64,000 nt of DNA from JAOUEA01 sp963790335 (GCA_963790335.1 CAWBOB010000002.1:394432-458431), one strand, 5' to 3'; shown: positions 27,832 through 37,709, counted from the first letter of the stretch. Notes: generated by a model not told the origin, from the sequence alone. Program-made: numbers and translations.

Positions 27832-28641
27832 TCAGCGCGGAGCCATCTCCTCGAGGAACGGCAGCACGGCATCGTCGAACGCCCCCGGGTGGCGCAGGTT
27901 CACGACGTGGTCGGCCTCGATCGTGACGAGCCGCCCGTCGAGCACCTCGCGTGCGATGAACTGCGAGGCCCGGCGCATGTCGGCTGGGTCGTGGCGTGCC
28001 TCGATCACCAGGGTCGGCACGTCGATCTCAGCCAGTCGCATGGCGGCCGGCGGATCGAGCTGCTCCGCGCCCGACTCGTCCATCGTGAGCTCGTGGATGT
28101 TGTCACGCGCGATCTGCTTGATGCGGGCGCCCGCCTCATCGTCGACGCCGAGCGGAGCCCAGATGCCGAGGGAGAGGTCCTGCGCCCGCTCGAGGTCGCC
28201 GGCTTCCATCGCGGCCTCGATCGGCTCGCTCCGCTCGTCCCACCACGCCGCCTCGTCCTCGGTTTCCACGAACCCTCCGAGCCCCGGCGCGACCGGCACG
28301 AGCGCCCAGACCCGCTCGGGCATGGTCAGGGTGGCGTCGATGGCGAGCGCGCCGCCCATCGAGCACCCGACGAGCGCGGTGCGCTCGATGCCGAGGCGGT
28401 CGAGCACGGCTTCGAGGTCGCGCACGTGCGAGTACGCCGAGCCGTCCGGTCTCGACGACGCCCCGTAGCCGCGCATGTCGTAGCGCAGGACCCGGTACCG
28501 CTCGGCCAGCGGCTCGAACTGCGGATCCCACGTCCGCATGTCCCACAGACCCGGATGCAGCAGGGTCACCGCCGCTCCGGCCCCCGCGACCTCGTAGTGC
28601 AAGCCGGCCACCGTCGGCGAGATCGAGGAACCCTTCGTCAC
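27832..28641 (-). CDS. Alpha/beta hydrolase
   Basis: A 269-residue alpha/beta-hydrolase-fold enzyme. The GTG at 28641 overlaps the HIT gene stop as GTGA. The oxyanion region is LLHPGLWDMRTW, the nucleophile elbow GCSMGGALA (Ser), and an acid is plausible in IEARHDPADMR. The catalytic His sits in ADHVVNLRHPGAF. The layout resembles 3-oxoadipate enol-lactonase and related hydrolases, but the substrate is undetermined. Confidence 0.82.
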   Translation of the reverse strand: MTKGSSISPTVAGLHYEVAGAGAAVTLLHPGLWDMRTWDPQFEPLAERYRVLRYDMRGYGASSRPDGSAYSHVRDLEAVLDRLGIERTALVGCSMGGALAIDATLTMPERVWALVPVAPGLGGFVETEDEAAWWDERSEPIEAAMEAGDLERAQDLSLGIWAPLGVDDEAGARIKQIARDNIHELTMDESGAEQLDPPAAMRLAEIDVPTLVIEARHDPADMRRASQFIAREVLDGRLVTIEADHVVNLRHPGAFDDAVLPFLEEMAPR

Positions 28642-29132
28642 GCATCGGCATCGGCGAACCTCGGCGCGAGACGGCGGGCGGTGTCGGCGAGCAGCTCCGG
28701 CAGGACGCGGACCTGGCCGACGACCGGCATGAAGTTCGTGTCGCCGCCCCACCTCGGCACGACGTGCCAGTGCAGGTGGCCGGGGATGCCCGCCCCCGCG
28801 ATCGAGCCGAGGTTGAGGCCCACGTTGAACCCGTGCGGCTCCGACTCCTCGCGGAGCGCGCGGATCGAACGGCGCAGCAATGCATGCAGCTCGCCACTCT
28901 CCATATCGGTCAGCTCCTCGATGTCGCCGGCGTGACGGAGCGGCACCACGAGCAGGTGACCCGGGTTGTACGGGAACTTGTTCAGCACCACGTACGCCAG
29001 CTCTCCGCGAACGAGCACCCGTTCGGGCTCACGATCGGGAACCGCGCAGAACACGCATCCCCCGTCTCCTTCGAACTCGTCGCGGGCCGTCTCGATGTAC
29101 TGCATGCGCCATGGACTCCACAGATGGTCCAC
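28638..29132 (-). CDS. HIT family hydrolase (AP4A/phosphorylase-like)
   Basis: A 164-residue histidine-triad protein. The GTG at 29132 starts VDHLWSPWRMQYIE, the opening shared with mycobacterial AP4A phosphorylase-type HIT proteins. Other features are a CVFC zinc-type pair, NKFPYNPGHLLVVPLRH, and the catalytic triad GHLHWHVVPRW (HxHxH). It cleaves or phosphorylates dinucleoside polyphosphates in relatives. It starts 7 bases after thrS, a conserved actinobacterial pair that precedes the PIM genes in many genomes. Confidence 0.9.
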   Translation of the reverse strand: MDHLWSPWRMQYIETARDEFEGDGGCVFCAVPDREPERVLVRGELAYVVLNKFPYNPGHLLVVPLRHAGDIEELTDMESGELHALLRRSIRALREESEPHGFNVGLNLGSIAGAGIPGHLHWHVVPRWGGDTNFMPVVGQVRVLPELLADTARRLAPRFADADA

Positions 29133-29139
29133 GATGGCC

Positions 29140-31099
29140 TCAGCTCCGCCGGGCGAAGTCGGTCTGCGCGAGCGAGCGGCTCGACGCCTCGTCGGCGAGC
29201 GCGTCGACGAGCCGGCCGAAGGGCACGCCGGGCGTCTCCGTGCCCGACCGGTCGCGCACCGTGTAGGCGTCGGACCCCGCCTCGTCGTCGCCGACGACGA
29301 GCGTGTAGGGGGCTTTCGCGAGCTGCGCCGCGCGGATCTTCTTGCCCACGCTCTCCTTGGCGTCGTCGACGACCGCGCGCAGTCCCGCAGACGAGGCCTT
29401 GGCGGCGAGCTCCTCGCAATGCGCCACGTGGCGGTCGGCGACCGGCACGAGCCGCAGCTGCTCGGGTGCGAGCCACAGCGGGAACGCCCCCGCGTAGTGC
29501 TCGGTGAGCACCGCGAAGAAGCGCTCCACCGACCCGAAGAGCGCCCGATGCACCATGACCGGCCGGTGCCGCTCGTTGTCGTCGCCCGAATACTCCATAT
29601 CGAATCGCTGAGGCATCTGGAAGTCCACCTGGATCGTCGACATCTGCCATGTGCGGCCGATCGCATCGCGCGCCTGCACGCTGATCTTGGGGCCGTAGAA
29701 CGCGCCCCCGCCCTCATCCATCACGAGTGGGACATCCATCGCCTCTGCCGCGAGGCGCAGCGCCTCGGTCGCCTCGTCCCACTCCTCGACCGACCCGATC
29801 GCCTTGTCCTCGGGTCGCGTCGACAGTTCCATGTAGAACTCGTCGAGCCCGTAGTCGCGCAGCAGGTCGAGCACGAACGTGAGCACCGACCGCAGCTCGT
29901 CGCCGAGCTGCTCGTGGGTCGTGAAGATGTGCGCGTCGTCCATCGTGAGCCCGCGGACCCGCGTGAGCCCGTGCACCACGCCCGAGAGCTCGTACCGATA
30001 GACCGTTCCGAACTCGAAGAGCCGCAGCGGCAACTCGCGGTAGCTGCGTGTTCGGCTCTTGAAGATCAGGATGTGCATAGGGCAGTTCATGGGCTTCAGG
30101 TAGTACCGGGTACCCCCGTCGAGCTCCATCGGGGGGAACATGCCGTCGGCGAACCACGACAGGTGCCCGCTGATCTCGAACAGCTCGGCCTTCGTGATGT
30201 GCGGCGTGTAGACGAACTCGTAGCCGGCTTCCTCGTGGCGTCGACGCGAGTAGTCCTCCATGAGGCGGCGCACGAGCCCGCCCTTCGGGTGGAACACCGC
30301 GAGGCCCGACCCGATCTCCTCGGGGAACGAGAACAGGTCGAGTTCGTGGCCGAGCCTGCGGTGATCGCGTCGCTCGGCCTCTTCGAGACGGTGCAGGTAC
30401 GCATCGAGGTCGTCACGGCTGGCCCATGCGGTGCCGTAGATGCGCGTGAGCTGAGGGTTCTGCTCGTCGCCCCGCCAGTACGCGCCGGCCACGTTCGTGA
30501 GCTTGAAGGCTCCCAGCATGCCCGTGTGCGGCACGTGCGGCCCCATGCACAGGTCCGTCCAGCCGTCGTTGGAGTAGAGCGACACGACGTCGCCGGCCGA
30601 TGCCTGCGATGCAGCGTCCTCGTCGGAGTCGCTGCCGATGCCCTCGATGATCTCGAGCTTGAACGGCTGGTCGTGCAGGCGATCCATCGCCGCATCGCGC
30701 GGGACCTCCTCGCGCACGAATCGCTGGTTCCGCTTCACGATCTGGCGCATGCGCCGCTCGATCGCAGCGAGATCCGAGGCGTGCACGGTCTCGGGGATGT
30801 CGAAGTCGTAGTAGAAGCCGTCGTCCACGGCCGGCCCGATCGCGTACGACGCTCCCGGGTAGAGATCGCAGACCGCCTGCGCGAGCACGTGCGCGGTCGA
30901 GTGACGCAGCACGTGCAGCCCGATCATCGGACGCCGGATCGATCGGCTCGACGACCGCGTCGCCCTCGGGCACGAACGCGAGGTCTCGGAGCTCGCCGTC
31001 GACGCGCGCCGCGATCGTGCCTTTGGGCAGCACGCTGCCGATCGGCTCACCCTCGGGCAACTCGACGCGCGCGCCTCCGGCGATGGTCAGGGTCGGCAT
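29140..31099 (-). CDS. thrS: Threonine-tRNA ligase (one frame break)
   Basis: A class II synthetase for tRNA-Thr. The ATG at 31099 starts MPTLTIAGGARVELPEGEP, the TGS domain. A frame break near 30932 separates it from RLHVLRHSTAHVLAQAV, the editing domain with its HxxxH zinc motif. The catalytic domain has KPMNCPMHILIFKSRTRSYR and VYRYELSGVVHGLTRVRG. The anticodon-binding domain ends the protein. A TATCAT -10 (31106-31111) lies 6 bases before the ATG, so the mRNA is probably leaderless. I see no T-box. Confidence 0.95.
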
Positions 31100-31105
31100 G
31101 CGGGC

Positions 31106-31111
31106 ATGATA
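31106..31111 (-). promoter_or_regulatory. -10 element of thrS, probably leaderless
   Basis: TATCAT on the minus strand ends 6 bases before the thrS ATG, with no room for a ribosome binding site. I see no good -35. Confidence 0.5.
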
Positions 31112-31127
31112 GCCACCCGCTTCGGCG

Positions 31128-33686
31128 CTACTCGTACGCGATCGCCTGCAGCACGTTGAGCTTCGCGGCACGGCGCGCGGGCCAGATCGCAGCCACGACG
31201 CCGATGAGGGCCGCGACGACCACGTAGGCCACGAGCTGACCGACCGGGATCGTGAACTCGCTCACCCCTTCGGACTTCAAGGCCTGCTGCAGCGCCCATC
31301 CGAACGCGATGCCGATCGCCAGCCCGAGCACGGCACCGAACACGGCGATGAGGATCGCCTCCCAGCGCACCATGCGGGAGACCTGCCGGCGACTCATGCC
31401 CACCGCGCGCAACAACCCGAGCTCCCTCGTGCGCTCGTAGATGGAGAGCCCCAGCGTGTTGATGATGCCGACGCCGGCGATGCCGATCGACATGAGCAGC
31501 AGGGCGGTGATGAGTCCGAGCAGCTGGTCGATGAACCCCGCCTGCTGCTCGCGGAACGCCGCCTGATCCTGCACCTGCACGTTGGGCAGATCCTCGACCG
31601 CGGTCCGCACCGCTGCCTCCACCTCGCCGAGCGCGATGCCCTGCGACCCCTTGACGAGCACGAACGCATCGAGTTGCTCCACGTAGCGCTCTTCGTAGGT
31701 GGCCAGCGAGACCACGTAGTCCCCGGCCAGGCGGTTCTCGTCGTAGATGCCCACGATCGTGAGGGGTGCGTCCCCGGTCGAGGCGAAGGAAGCCGCCAGC
31801 TCGTCTCCGAGCGCCAGCCCGTTCTCGGCCGCCACGTCGCGATGCACGAGCACCGAGTCGCGTTCGGCGAGCGCCGCGACGGAGCCCTCGGAGACCTCCA
31901 GGGTCGCAACGCGCTCCACGGTCGCCGGGTCGACGGCGGTGAGGAACGAGGTCGCGCCCTCGACCTTGAACCCGTTCTGGCGGAACGCCGACACGGCCTC
32001 GACCTCGGGCAGCGCAGCGACCCGCTCAGCCGCCTCCGGGCTGAACGCGGTGAAGGAGCTCGTCGACAGGGTGAAGTCGGCCTTCAAGGTGTCGGTGAGA
32101 GCGGCCGTGAACGACGACTTGAGTGACGAGGCGAGGATCGCCACCATCGCCACGAGCCCGAGCCCGATCATCAGCGCCGCGGCGGTCGACGCCGTCCTGC
32201 GGGGACTCCGCATCGCGTTCTCACGTCCGAGCCGCCCCTGGATCGACAACCGTCGCAGGGGGGCGCCGAGCACGCCGACGATCGGGCGGGCCACGAGCGG
32301 CGACAGCATCGCGACGCCGACGAAGGTGACGGCGGCGCCCGCACCGACCGAGTAGACGGCGTTCGACTCTGCGCCGAAGAGGCCGTACAACAGCAGGCCG
32401 ACCCCGACGGCGGCGACGCCGAGCGCGACGACGAGCCTGCGACCGGCGAGCTCTCGCGCCCTGCCCCCGTCGGCCACCTCTCGAAGCGCCTGCACCGGAG
32501 CCACCGATCCCGCGTGTCGAGCCGGCAGGATCGAAGCAGCCACCGTCACCACGACGCCGACCAGCACCGACGCCACGATCGTGCGCGGAAGGAGCTGCAG
32601 CGAGGTGCTCGGAAGGTCGATGTTGAACGCGCCGAGCAGCCCTTGGAGCCCGACCGCGATGCCGATGCCGGCGAGGATGCCGAGGCCCGAGGCGACGAGC
32701 CCGACCACCAGCGCCTCGAGGACCACCGAGGTGATCACCTGGCGCCTCGATGCCCCGAGCGCCCGCAGCAGGGCGAGCTCGCGGGTGCGCTGGGCGACGA
32801 TGATCGAGAACGTGTTGAAGATGATGAAGGACCCGACGAACAGCGCCACGGCGGCGAACACCAACAGCGCCGTGCGGAAGAACCCGAGATCCTCCTGCAG
32901 GTTCCGGGTCGCCTCGTCGGCGACCGATGTCGACGTGACCGCTTCCACGCCGTCGGGCAGCACGGCCGCAACCGATGCTCTCAGCTCGCTGGCGGCGACC
33001 GCTTCGTCGCCGACCACGCTGAGCGCATCGAAGACGCCGTCCTTGCCCAGCACGCGTTGCGCGGTCTCGGTCTCGAACACCGCCAAGGTGGCGCCTCCGA
33101 GGTTGTCGGCGTCCCCGAATCCCGCGACACCCACGATCGTGAACCGGCCCGGTCCGCCTTCGAACAGGATCTGGATCTCGTCACCCACGGCGAGACTCGC
33201 CAGCCGTGCGGTCGCCGCGTCGACCACCACCTCGTCGGGACCCGTCGGAGGAGCTCCGTCTCGGATCTCGAGGATCTGATCAGCCAGCTCGTTCCAGTTG
33301 GTCCCGATCGTGGGTGGCCCCACACCTCCGATCACCTCGTCGGTGGCCGGATCGACCATCTGCGCGACGCCTTGCACATCACCCGCCACCACGGCCACGC
33401 CCTCGACCGACTCGACCGTCGTGAGCAGGCTCTCGTCGAGCGGTGTGCGCTCCTCCCCGCCGCCGCCTCCGGGACCTGCCTGCTCGGGGTCGAACGCGGT
33501 GGCCGACCGCACCACGACGTCGGACGCGGCCGACGTCTGAGCGAACAGCTCCTCGAACGCCGAGTTCATCGTGTCGGTGAGCACGTAGGTGCCGGCGACG
33601 AATCCGACCCCGAGCACGACCGACAGCGCCGTCAGCGCGAGGCGAAGCTTCTTCGCGAGCAGGCTCTTGAACGTCGCGCGCCACAT
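31128..33686 (-). CDS. ABC transporter permease with two FtsX domains (MacB-like)
   Basis: An 852-residue membrane protein. It has an N-terminal helix after MWRATFKSLLAKKLRLALTA, a large extracytoplasmic MacB-type periplasmic core domain (about 45-260), an FtsX block (FNTFSIIVAQRTRELALLRA), then a second core domain (about 520-700) and a second FtsX block (INTLGLSIYERTRELGLLRA). Both FtsX domains carry the coupling-helix motif facing the ATPase. This architecture belongs to mechanotransmission ABC systems that act on extracytoplasmic substrates such as lipoproteins, lipids or antibiotics; the substrate is unknown. The ATPase gene lies 6 bases upstream. Confidence 0.92.
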   Translation of the reverse strand: MWRATFKSLLAKKLRLALTALSVVLGVGFVAGTYVLTDTMNSAFEELFAQTSAASDVVVRSATAFDPEQAGPGGGGGEERTPLDESLLTTVESVEGVAVVAGDVQGVAQMVDPATDEVIGGVGPPTIGTNWNELADQILEIRDGAPPTGPDEVVVDAATARLASLAVGDEIQILFEGGPGRFTIVGVAGFGDADNLGGATLAVFETETAQRVLGKDGVFDALSVVGDEAVAASELRASVAAVLPDGVEAVTSTSVADEATRNLQEDLGFFRTALLVFAAVALFVGSFIIFNTFSIIVAQRTRELALLRALGASRRQVITSVVLEALVVGLVASGLGILAGIGIAVGLQGLLGAFNIDLPSTSLQLLPRTIVASVLVGVVVTVAASILPARHAGSVAPVQALREVADGGRARELAGRRLVVALGVAAVGVGLLLYGLFGAESNAVYSVGAGAAVTFVGVAMLSPLVARPIVGVLGAPLRRLSIQGRLGRENAMRSPRRTASTAAALMIGLGLVAMVAILASSLKSSFTAALTDTLKADFTLSTSSFTAFSPEAAERVAALPEVEAVSAFRQNGFKVEGATSFLTAVDPATVERVATLEVSEGSVAALAERDSVLVHRDVAAENGLALGDELAASFASTGDAPLTIVGIYDENRLAGDYVVSLATYEERYVEQLDAFVLVKGSQGIALGEVEAAVRTAVEDLPNVQVQDQAAFREQQAGFIDQLLGLITALLLMSIGIAGVGIINTLGLSIYERTRELGLLRAVGMSRRQVSRMVRWEAILIAVFGAVLGLAIGIAFGWALQQALKSEGVSEFTIPVGQLVAYVVVAALIGVVAAIWPARRAAKLNVLQAIAYE

Positions 33687-33692
33687 GGAGAC

Positions 33693-34445
33693 CTATGCCT
33701 CCAGCGACTTCAGTCGATCGAGCACCCCGGCAGCCGTGGGGTCGGCCATCTCGTCGACCACGAGCCCATCGGCGAGGAACACGACCCGGTCGGCGTAGCT
33801 CGCCGCGCCGGCATCGTGGGTCACCATCAGGATCGTTTGCCCATGCGTCGTGACCGCGTCGCGCAGGAAGCTCAGCAGCTCCGCACCCGAGCGCGAGTCG
33901 AGATTGCCCGTGGGCTCGTCGGCGAAGACGATCTCGGGCCTGCTCACCAGCGCGCGGGCGCCGGCGACCCGCTGCTGCTGACCGCCCGAGAGCTCGCTCG
34001 GACGGTGGCCGAGCCGATCGCGCAGACCGATCGTGTCGACCACCTGGTCGTACCACGATCGGTCCACGTCGCGACCGGCGATATCGAGCGGCAGGGTGAT
34101 GTTCTCAGCCGCCGTCAGCGTCGGCACGAGGTTGAACGTCTGGAAGACGAACCCGACCTTGTCACGGCGCAGCGCCGTCAGCTGCTTCTCGCCCAGCGAG
34201 GTGAGGTCGACGTCGCCGATCCAGACCGATCCGGAAGTCGGCACGTCGAGGCCGGCCAGACAGTGCAGGAGCGTCGACTTGCCCGAGCCCGACGGTCCCA
34301 TGATCGCGGTGAAGGCTCCGCGGGCGAACCCGATCGTCACGCCGCGCAGCGCCTCGACGGCAGCGTCGCCTGAGCCGTAGACCTTGCGCAGGCCGTCCGC
34401 GCGTGCGGCCATCGTCTCGAAGCCGTGTTCCATCGCGGTCGCCAT
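33693..34445 (-). CDS. ABC transporter ATP-binding protein (MacB/LolD type)
   Basis: A 250-residue ATPase partner of the downstream FtsX-type permease. Walker A is GPSGSGKSTLL, the signature motif LSGGQQQRVAGARALV, Walker B EIVFADEPTGNLD, and the H-loop MVTHDAG. The phrase ADEPTGNLDSRSG is characteristic of this subfamily. GGGGGGA lies upstream of the ATG at 34445. A downstream in-frame ATG at 34433 is also possible. Confidence 0.93.
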   Translation of the reverse strand: MATAMEHGFETMAARADGLRKVYGSGDAAVEALRGVTIGFARGAFTAIMGPSGSGKSTLLHCLAGLDVPTSGSVWIGDVDLTSLGEKQLTALRRDKVGFVFQTFNLVPTLTAAENITLPLDIAGRDVDRSWYDQVVDTIGLRDRLGHRPSELSGGQQQRVAGARALVSRPEIVFADEPTGNLDSRSGAELLSFLRDAVTTHGQTILMVTHDAGAASYADRVVFLADGLVVDEMADPTAAGVLDRLKSLEA

Positions 34446-34536
34446 CGTCGAGTTCCCCCCTCAGTTGCGGTTCGGTGCACGGCGTTGACGGCCGACTGGC
34501 GTTCCCGGATCGATGCCTCGGCCGCGGAACCACCGG

Positions 34537-34608
34537 TGGGCGCGGCAGGTTTTGAACCTGCGACCTCTCGCGTGTGAGGCGAGCGCTCTCCCGCTGAGCT
34601 ACGCGCCC
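34537..34608 (-). tRNA. tRNA-Val (anticodon CAC)
   Basis: On the minus strand, acceptor GGGCGCG pairs with CGCGCCC. The D arm is GCTC...GAGC. The anticodon stem CTCGC/GCGAG encloses the loop CTCACAC with anticodon CAC. The T arm is GCAGG-TTCAAAA-CCTGC, and the discriminator is A. The CCA end is not encoded. Confidence 0.95.
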
Positions 34609-34709
34609 GGCGAACGGTCACGATATCAAAGCCCGTGCTCGCGCCGGTCGAGCAGTCGCGTCGAGCGATCGGAACGGGGGGCGACCGGACCGGCGCCGAG
34701 GAAAAGGGA

Positions 34710-34738
34710 CGGCGGCACGTGCCCGCGTCGTGCCGCCG
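34710..34738 (-). terminator. Probable intrinsic terminator after the cNMP-binding gene
   Basis: A 9-bp inverted repeat CGGCGGCAC/GTGCCGCCG with an 11-base loop is followed on the minus strand by GTCCCTTTTC. It lies about 85 bases after the stop at 34824. A second palindrome (two copies of GTCCGGAC, 34742-34749 and 34754-34761) lies just upstream of it on that strand. Confidence 0.6.
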
Positions 34739-34823
34739 TCGGTCCGGACCGTGGTCCGGACGCCATCTCGATCCTCGGAGTCTTGCACGATGGCACAACG
34801 ACCGCAAGGCGGGATCCAGCCCG

Positions 34824-35225
34824 CTACCGCTCGTTCTGCATGCGTCGCTGGTCCATGAGCGAGCGGAGCTCCTCGCCGAGCTCAGGCATCTCAGCAGCGA
34901 GCGATTGCAGCCCCTCGACAGGAAGCGCGAGCGCCAGCAGCTCGGTCGTGGCGATCACGGATGCCATGCGACGTTGCTGTCCGAGCACGGCGATCTCGCC
35001 GACCACGTCACCCGCGCCCAGCGTCGCGATCGGCTCCCCGTCGCGCACCACGTCGGCGGACCCGTGCTCGATCACGAACAACTCGTAGGGCATCGAGCCC
35101 TGCTCGAACAGGAGCGTCCCGGGCTGCGCGCGGACCTCGTCGACCCACCTCGCCACCTGGGCGAGATCGTGGGCGTCGAGGTCGCCGAACAGCGGCAGGG
35201 TTCGCAGACGCTCAGGCTCGATCAC
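34824..35225 (-). CDS. Cyclic nucleotide-binding domain protein (single domain)
   Basis: A 133-residue stand-alone cNMP-binding domain. Features are LRTLPLFGDLDAHDLAQVARW, GTLLFEQGSMPYELFVIEHG (beta-roll), and LGAGDVVGEIAVLGQQRRMASV, the phosphate-binding cassette. There is no helix-turn-helix and no membrane segment, so it is not a Crp-type transcription factor. It could be a sensor domain acting on a partner protein, or a leftover of a larger gene. The cassette has GEIAVL with R downstream, so ligand binding is plausible. Confidence 0.8.
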   Translation of the reverse strand: MIEPERLRTLPLFGDLDAHDLAQVARWVDEVRAQPGTLLFEQGSMPYELFVIEHGSADVVRDGEPIATLGAGDVVGEIAVLGQQRRMASVIATTELLALALPVEGLQSLAAEMPELGEELRSLMDQRRMQNER

Positions 35226-35258
35226 GCTCGTCCCCTCCCTTCCCGGCTTCGGTCGCCC

Positions 35259-37565
35259 TCAGGCGACGCGCACCCAGCTCGCGACCGAGGGCACGCCCTC
35301 GTCGTCGACGAGGAACATCATGTACCAACCGGGCGGCGCGTGGGTGGGCGAGGGTGGCGCCCCGACCTCGAGGGCCGTCGCACCGGCGGACGACGGTAGC
35401 GACACCGACCGTTGGTCGAAGTTGACCCCGTGGGTGACCGTGCTGGGCCGCACGAGCACCACCTCCGCGATGTCGGCGGGCCGGTCGGTCTCGACCGAGA
35501 ACGTTCCCGAGTAGCCGATCGCTCCCGGCGCCGAGCGGATCACGGGCCGGGATCCCGCGAACAGGTAGGGCGGCGAGTAGATCTCGATCGTCGTCTGCAT
35601 CGTGCCGTTGGTCTGGCCCGCGGAGAGCACGCGGCCGTCAGGAAGCAGCAGCGCGGTGGAATGGTAGGCCCTCGGGGCCTGCTGCGCCGCCATCTCGGTC
35701 CACGTGCCGGAGGCCGGGTCATAGAGCTCCGCGGCGAGCACGGGGTCGTCGTAGTTGGCGGTGCCGCGGTTGCCGCCGACCGCCAAGACCGTCCCGTCGG
35801 GAAGCAGCACCGCGTTCAGGTTCCGTCGAGGCTCGACCATCGAGCCCGAGTACACCCACGCCGGACGTCCGGCGCGGAGATCGGCGATCTCGGTGGTCGG
35901 TGAGGTCACCGTGCTCACCGCGCCCCCGATCGCCAGCACCCGCCGCCCGTCGGCCAGCATGACGGCACTTCCTCGGGGCCGGGAGCCCGCGAGCATGGTG
36001 GGCCCGTCGGACCACGTGTCGGTGCTCGGATCGAAGTAGAGCGTCTTCGCCTCGGGCCCGACCCGGGCGATCCGTCCGTCGCTCATCACGAACATGCGCG
36101 GGTAGAGCTGCATCGCGAGCGTCGCCGAGCTGGGGAGGGTGGAGAACCGTTCGGTCTGCTCGTCGTATCGCTCCACGGTCTCGGCGAGCGCACCGGTGCT
36201 CACCCGGCCGCTGAATACGAGCGCGTCACCATCGGGAAGCGTGACGTCCGACGGATACCACCGCCTCGACGCCATCGGCGGCCCGATCCGCCACGACTCG
36301 GAGACCGGGTCGAAGAACGCGGTCTGTTCGGTGCCGTTCGGGATCGACCCTCCCCAGATGGTGCCGCCGGTCACGAGCACGTCACCGTTCGGCCGCATGG
36401 AATGACCCGAGCAGAAGAGGTTGTGCTGCTGACCGACCGGGACGCTGACGTCGTGGACCACGCCGGTGACGGGATCCCAGAGCCGAGCCATGGTGCCAAC
36501 CGTGCCGCCGGTCTCGTAGAACAACAGGACCTTGCCCGTGAACAGCATGGCCGCGTGCACCCCGACGACGCCGACATGGATCGGTGCGCTCCATCGGCCC
36601 ACCTGGGCACCAGGATCGACCGAGCCCGTGGTCTGGGTCGCCGCCACACTTGGCTCCGAGACGTTCCCCGACGCGTCGTTCGCCTCGACGATCCACCAGT
36701 ACGTCGTCGACGCCTCCAGGTCCGCGTCGAGGTACGAGGTGGTGACCGACGACCCGGCCACCGTATAGCTCGAGCCATCGGTGGAGCGACGGATCGTGTA
36801 GCCCGTCACCCCCGTGTCATCGGTCGAGGCGTCCCACGTGAGACGCACGTTGAGCTCGTCCTCGAGGTCCGCGACGAGGTTCATCGGACGCGATGGGTCC
36901 GTGGTATCGGACGATCCCGGGTCCGTCGCGACGGAGACGTCGTCGAACGACACATCGAAGCTGCGCCCGGTCGACGTGTCGCCGAGCTTGATCTGTGTGA
37001 TCGCCGACGCGCCGAGGCCGTTCGAGCGGCTGAGTGCGGCGACCGGCGCGGCGTCGAGCGAGACGTCGAACCGGCCTCCGGTTCCCACCTGGAGATGCAC
37101 GTCGACCCGGTGCCAGACGCCGTGCGCCACCGTCACGCTGCTCACGTACGTGACCTTGGTGACGTTGTTCCGGGCGATGAGCAGGCCGTTCTTGTTGATG
37201 CCGATCAGCAGGATCCCGCCGCCGCTCGCCTTCCGCAGCGACGTGAGCCACACGGCCGAGGAGCGCGTGCTCACCCTGAACCACACCGTCGACCACAGTT
37301 CCGAGCGGGCCGCGAACGTGCGTCCGACGTGTGACGCCGTCCCACTGGAACGGGCGCGGCCCGCCCACGACCCGCTCCGGACCGAGGTCGACTGCGCCGT
37401 GAAGTTCGCCGATGTGCTCCACGCGGACAGGTTCCCGGTCTCGAACCCGTCGGAGAACACGGGTGCCGCCGTCGACGGGGTCGCCTGGATCGTTGCGACG
37501 ATCAGGCAAGCCAGGGCGAGCGACGAGGCAAGGCCCGCCGGACGTCGGCGCACCTTCGAGATCAT
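35259..37565 (-). CDS. Secreted copper-radical oxidase (galactose oxidase/GlxA-like) with lectin-like and FN3 domains
   Basis: A 768-residue secreted enzyme. The ATG at 37565 gives a Sec signal peptide (basic MISKVRRR, hydrophobic ASSLALACLIVATIQ, cleavage near STAAP). A TTG at 37625 would add 20 residues before it. Domains: a concanavalin/LamG-like N-terminal region (about 35-215), a fibronectin type III domain (about 225-312), a kelch-type seven-blade propeller (about 320-665) and a C-terminal DUF1929 immunoglobulin-like domain. All copper and cofactor residues of the family appear: C385 in LFCSGHSM, Y437 in RRWYPSD, Y634-H635 in AYHSTALL, and H712 in THGVNFDQ. C385 and Y437 would form the Cys-Tyr radical cofactor. 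It would oxidise an alcohol or aldehyde and release hydrogen peroxide outside the cell. Its natural substrate is unknown. Confidence 0.85.
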   Translation of the reverse strand: MISKVRRRPAGLASSLALACLIVATIQATPSTAAPVFSDGFETGNLSAWSTSANFTAQSTSVRSGSWAGRARSSGTASHVGRTFAARSELWSTVWFRVSTRSSAVWLTSLRKASGGGILLIGINKNGLLIARNNVTKVTYVSSVTVAHGVWHRVDVHLQVGTGGRFDVSLDAAPVAALSRSNGLGASAITQIKLGDTSTGRSFDVSFDDVSVATDPGSSDTTDPSRPMNLVADLEDELNVRLTWDASTDDTGVTGYTIRRSTDGSSYTVAGSSVTTSYLDADLEASTTYWWIVEANDASGNVSEPSVAATQTTGSVDPGAQVGRWSAPIHVGVVGVHAAMLFTGKVLLFYETGGTVGTMARLWDPVTGVVHDVSVPVGQQHNLFCSGHSMRPNGDVLVTGGTIWGGSIPNGTEQTAFFDPVSESWRIGPPMASRRWYPSDVTLPDGDALVFSGRVSTGALAETVERYDEQTERFSTLPSSATLAMQLYPRMFVMSDGRIARVGPEAKTLYFDPSTDTWSDGPTMLAGSRPRGSAVMLADGRRVLAIGGAVSTVTSPTTEIADLRAGRPAWVYSGSMVEPRRNLNAVLLPDGTVLAVGGNRGTANYDDPVLAAELYDPASGTWTEMAAQQAPRAYHSTALLLPDGRVLSAGQTNGTMQTTIEIYSPPYLFAGSRPVIRSAPGAIGYSGTFSVETDRPADIAEVVLVRPSTVTHGVNFDQRSVSLPSSAGATALEVGAPPSPTHAPPGWYMMFLVDDEGVPSVASWVRVA

Positions 37566-37709
37566 GGGTCCGAGCCATCCATCCGCGTGAGGCAACACCC
37601 TCGAACGGGATGTGTCAAGACTCAACCTCGGACGGGTTTTCCACAGCGCATCTTCCGGCTTTCAGATAGGGCATCTGAGCGGTCCCTGCGGTAGGGTTCG
37701 GGTGACGAC

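Noticed and set aside
31100..31127. T-box or other leader regulation of thrS
   Set aside because: The interval is only 28 bases and the -10 lies 6 bases from the ATG, leaving no room for a leader.
34824..35225. Crp-type transcription regulator
   Set aside because: Only the cyclic-nucleotide-binding domain is present. No helix-turn-helix follows in any frame.
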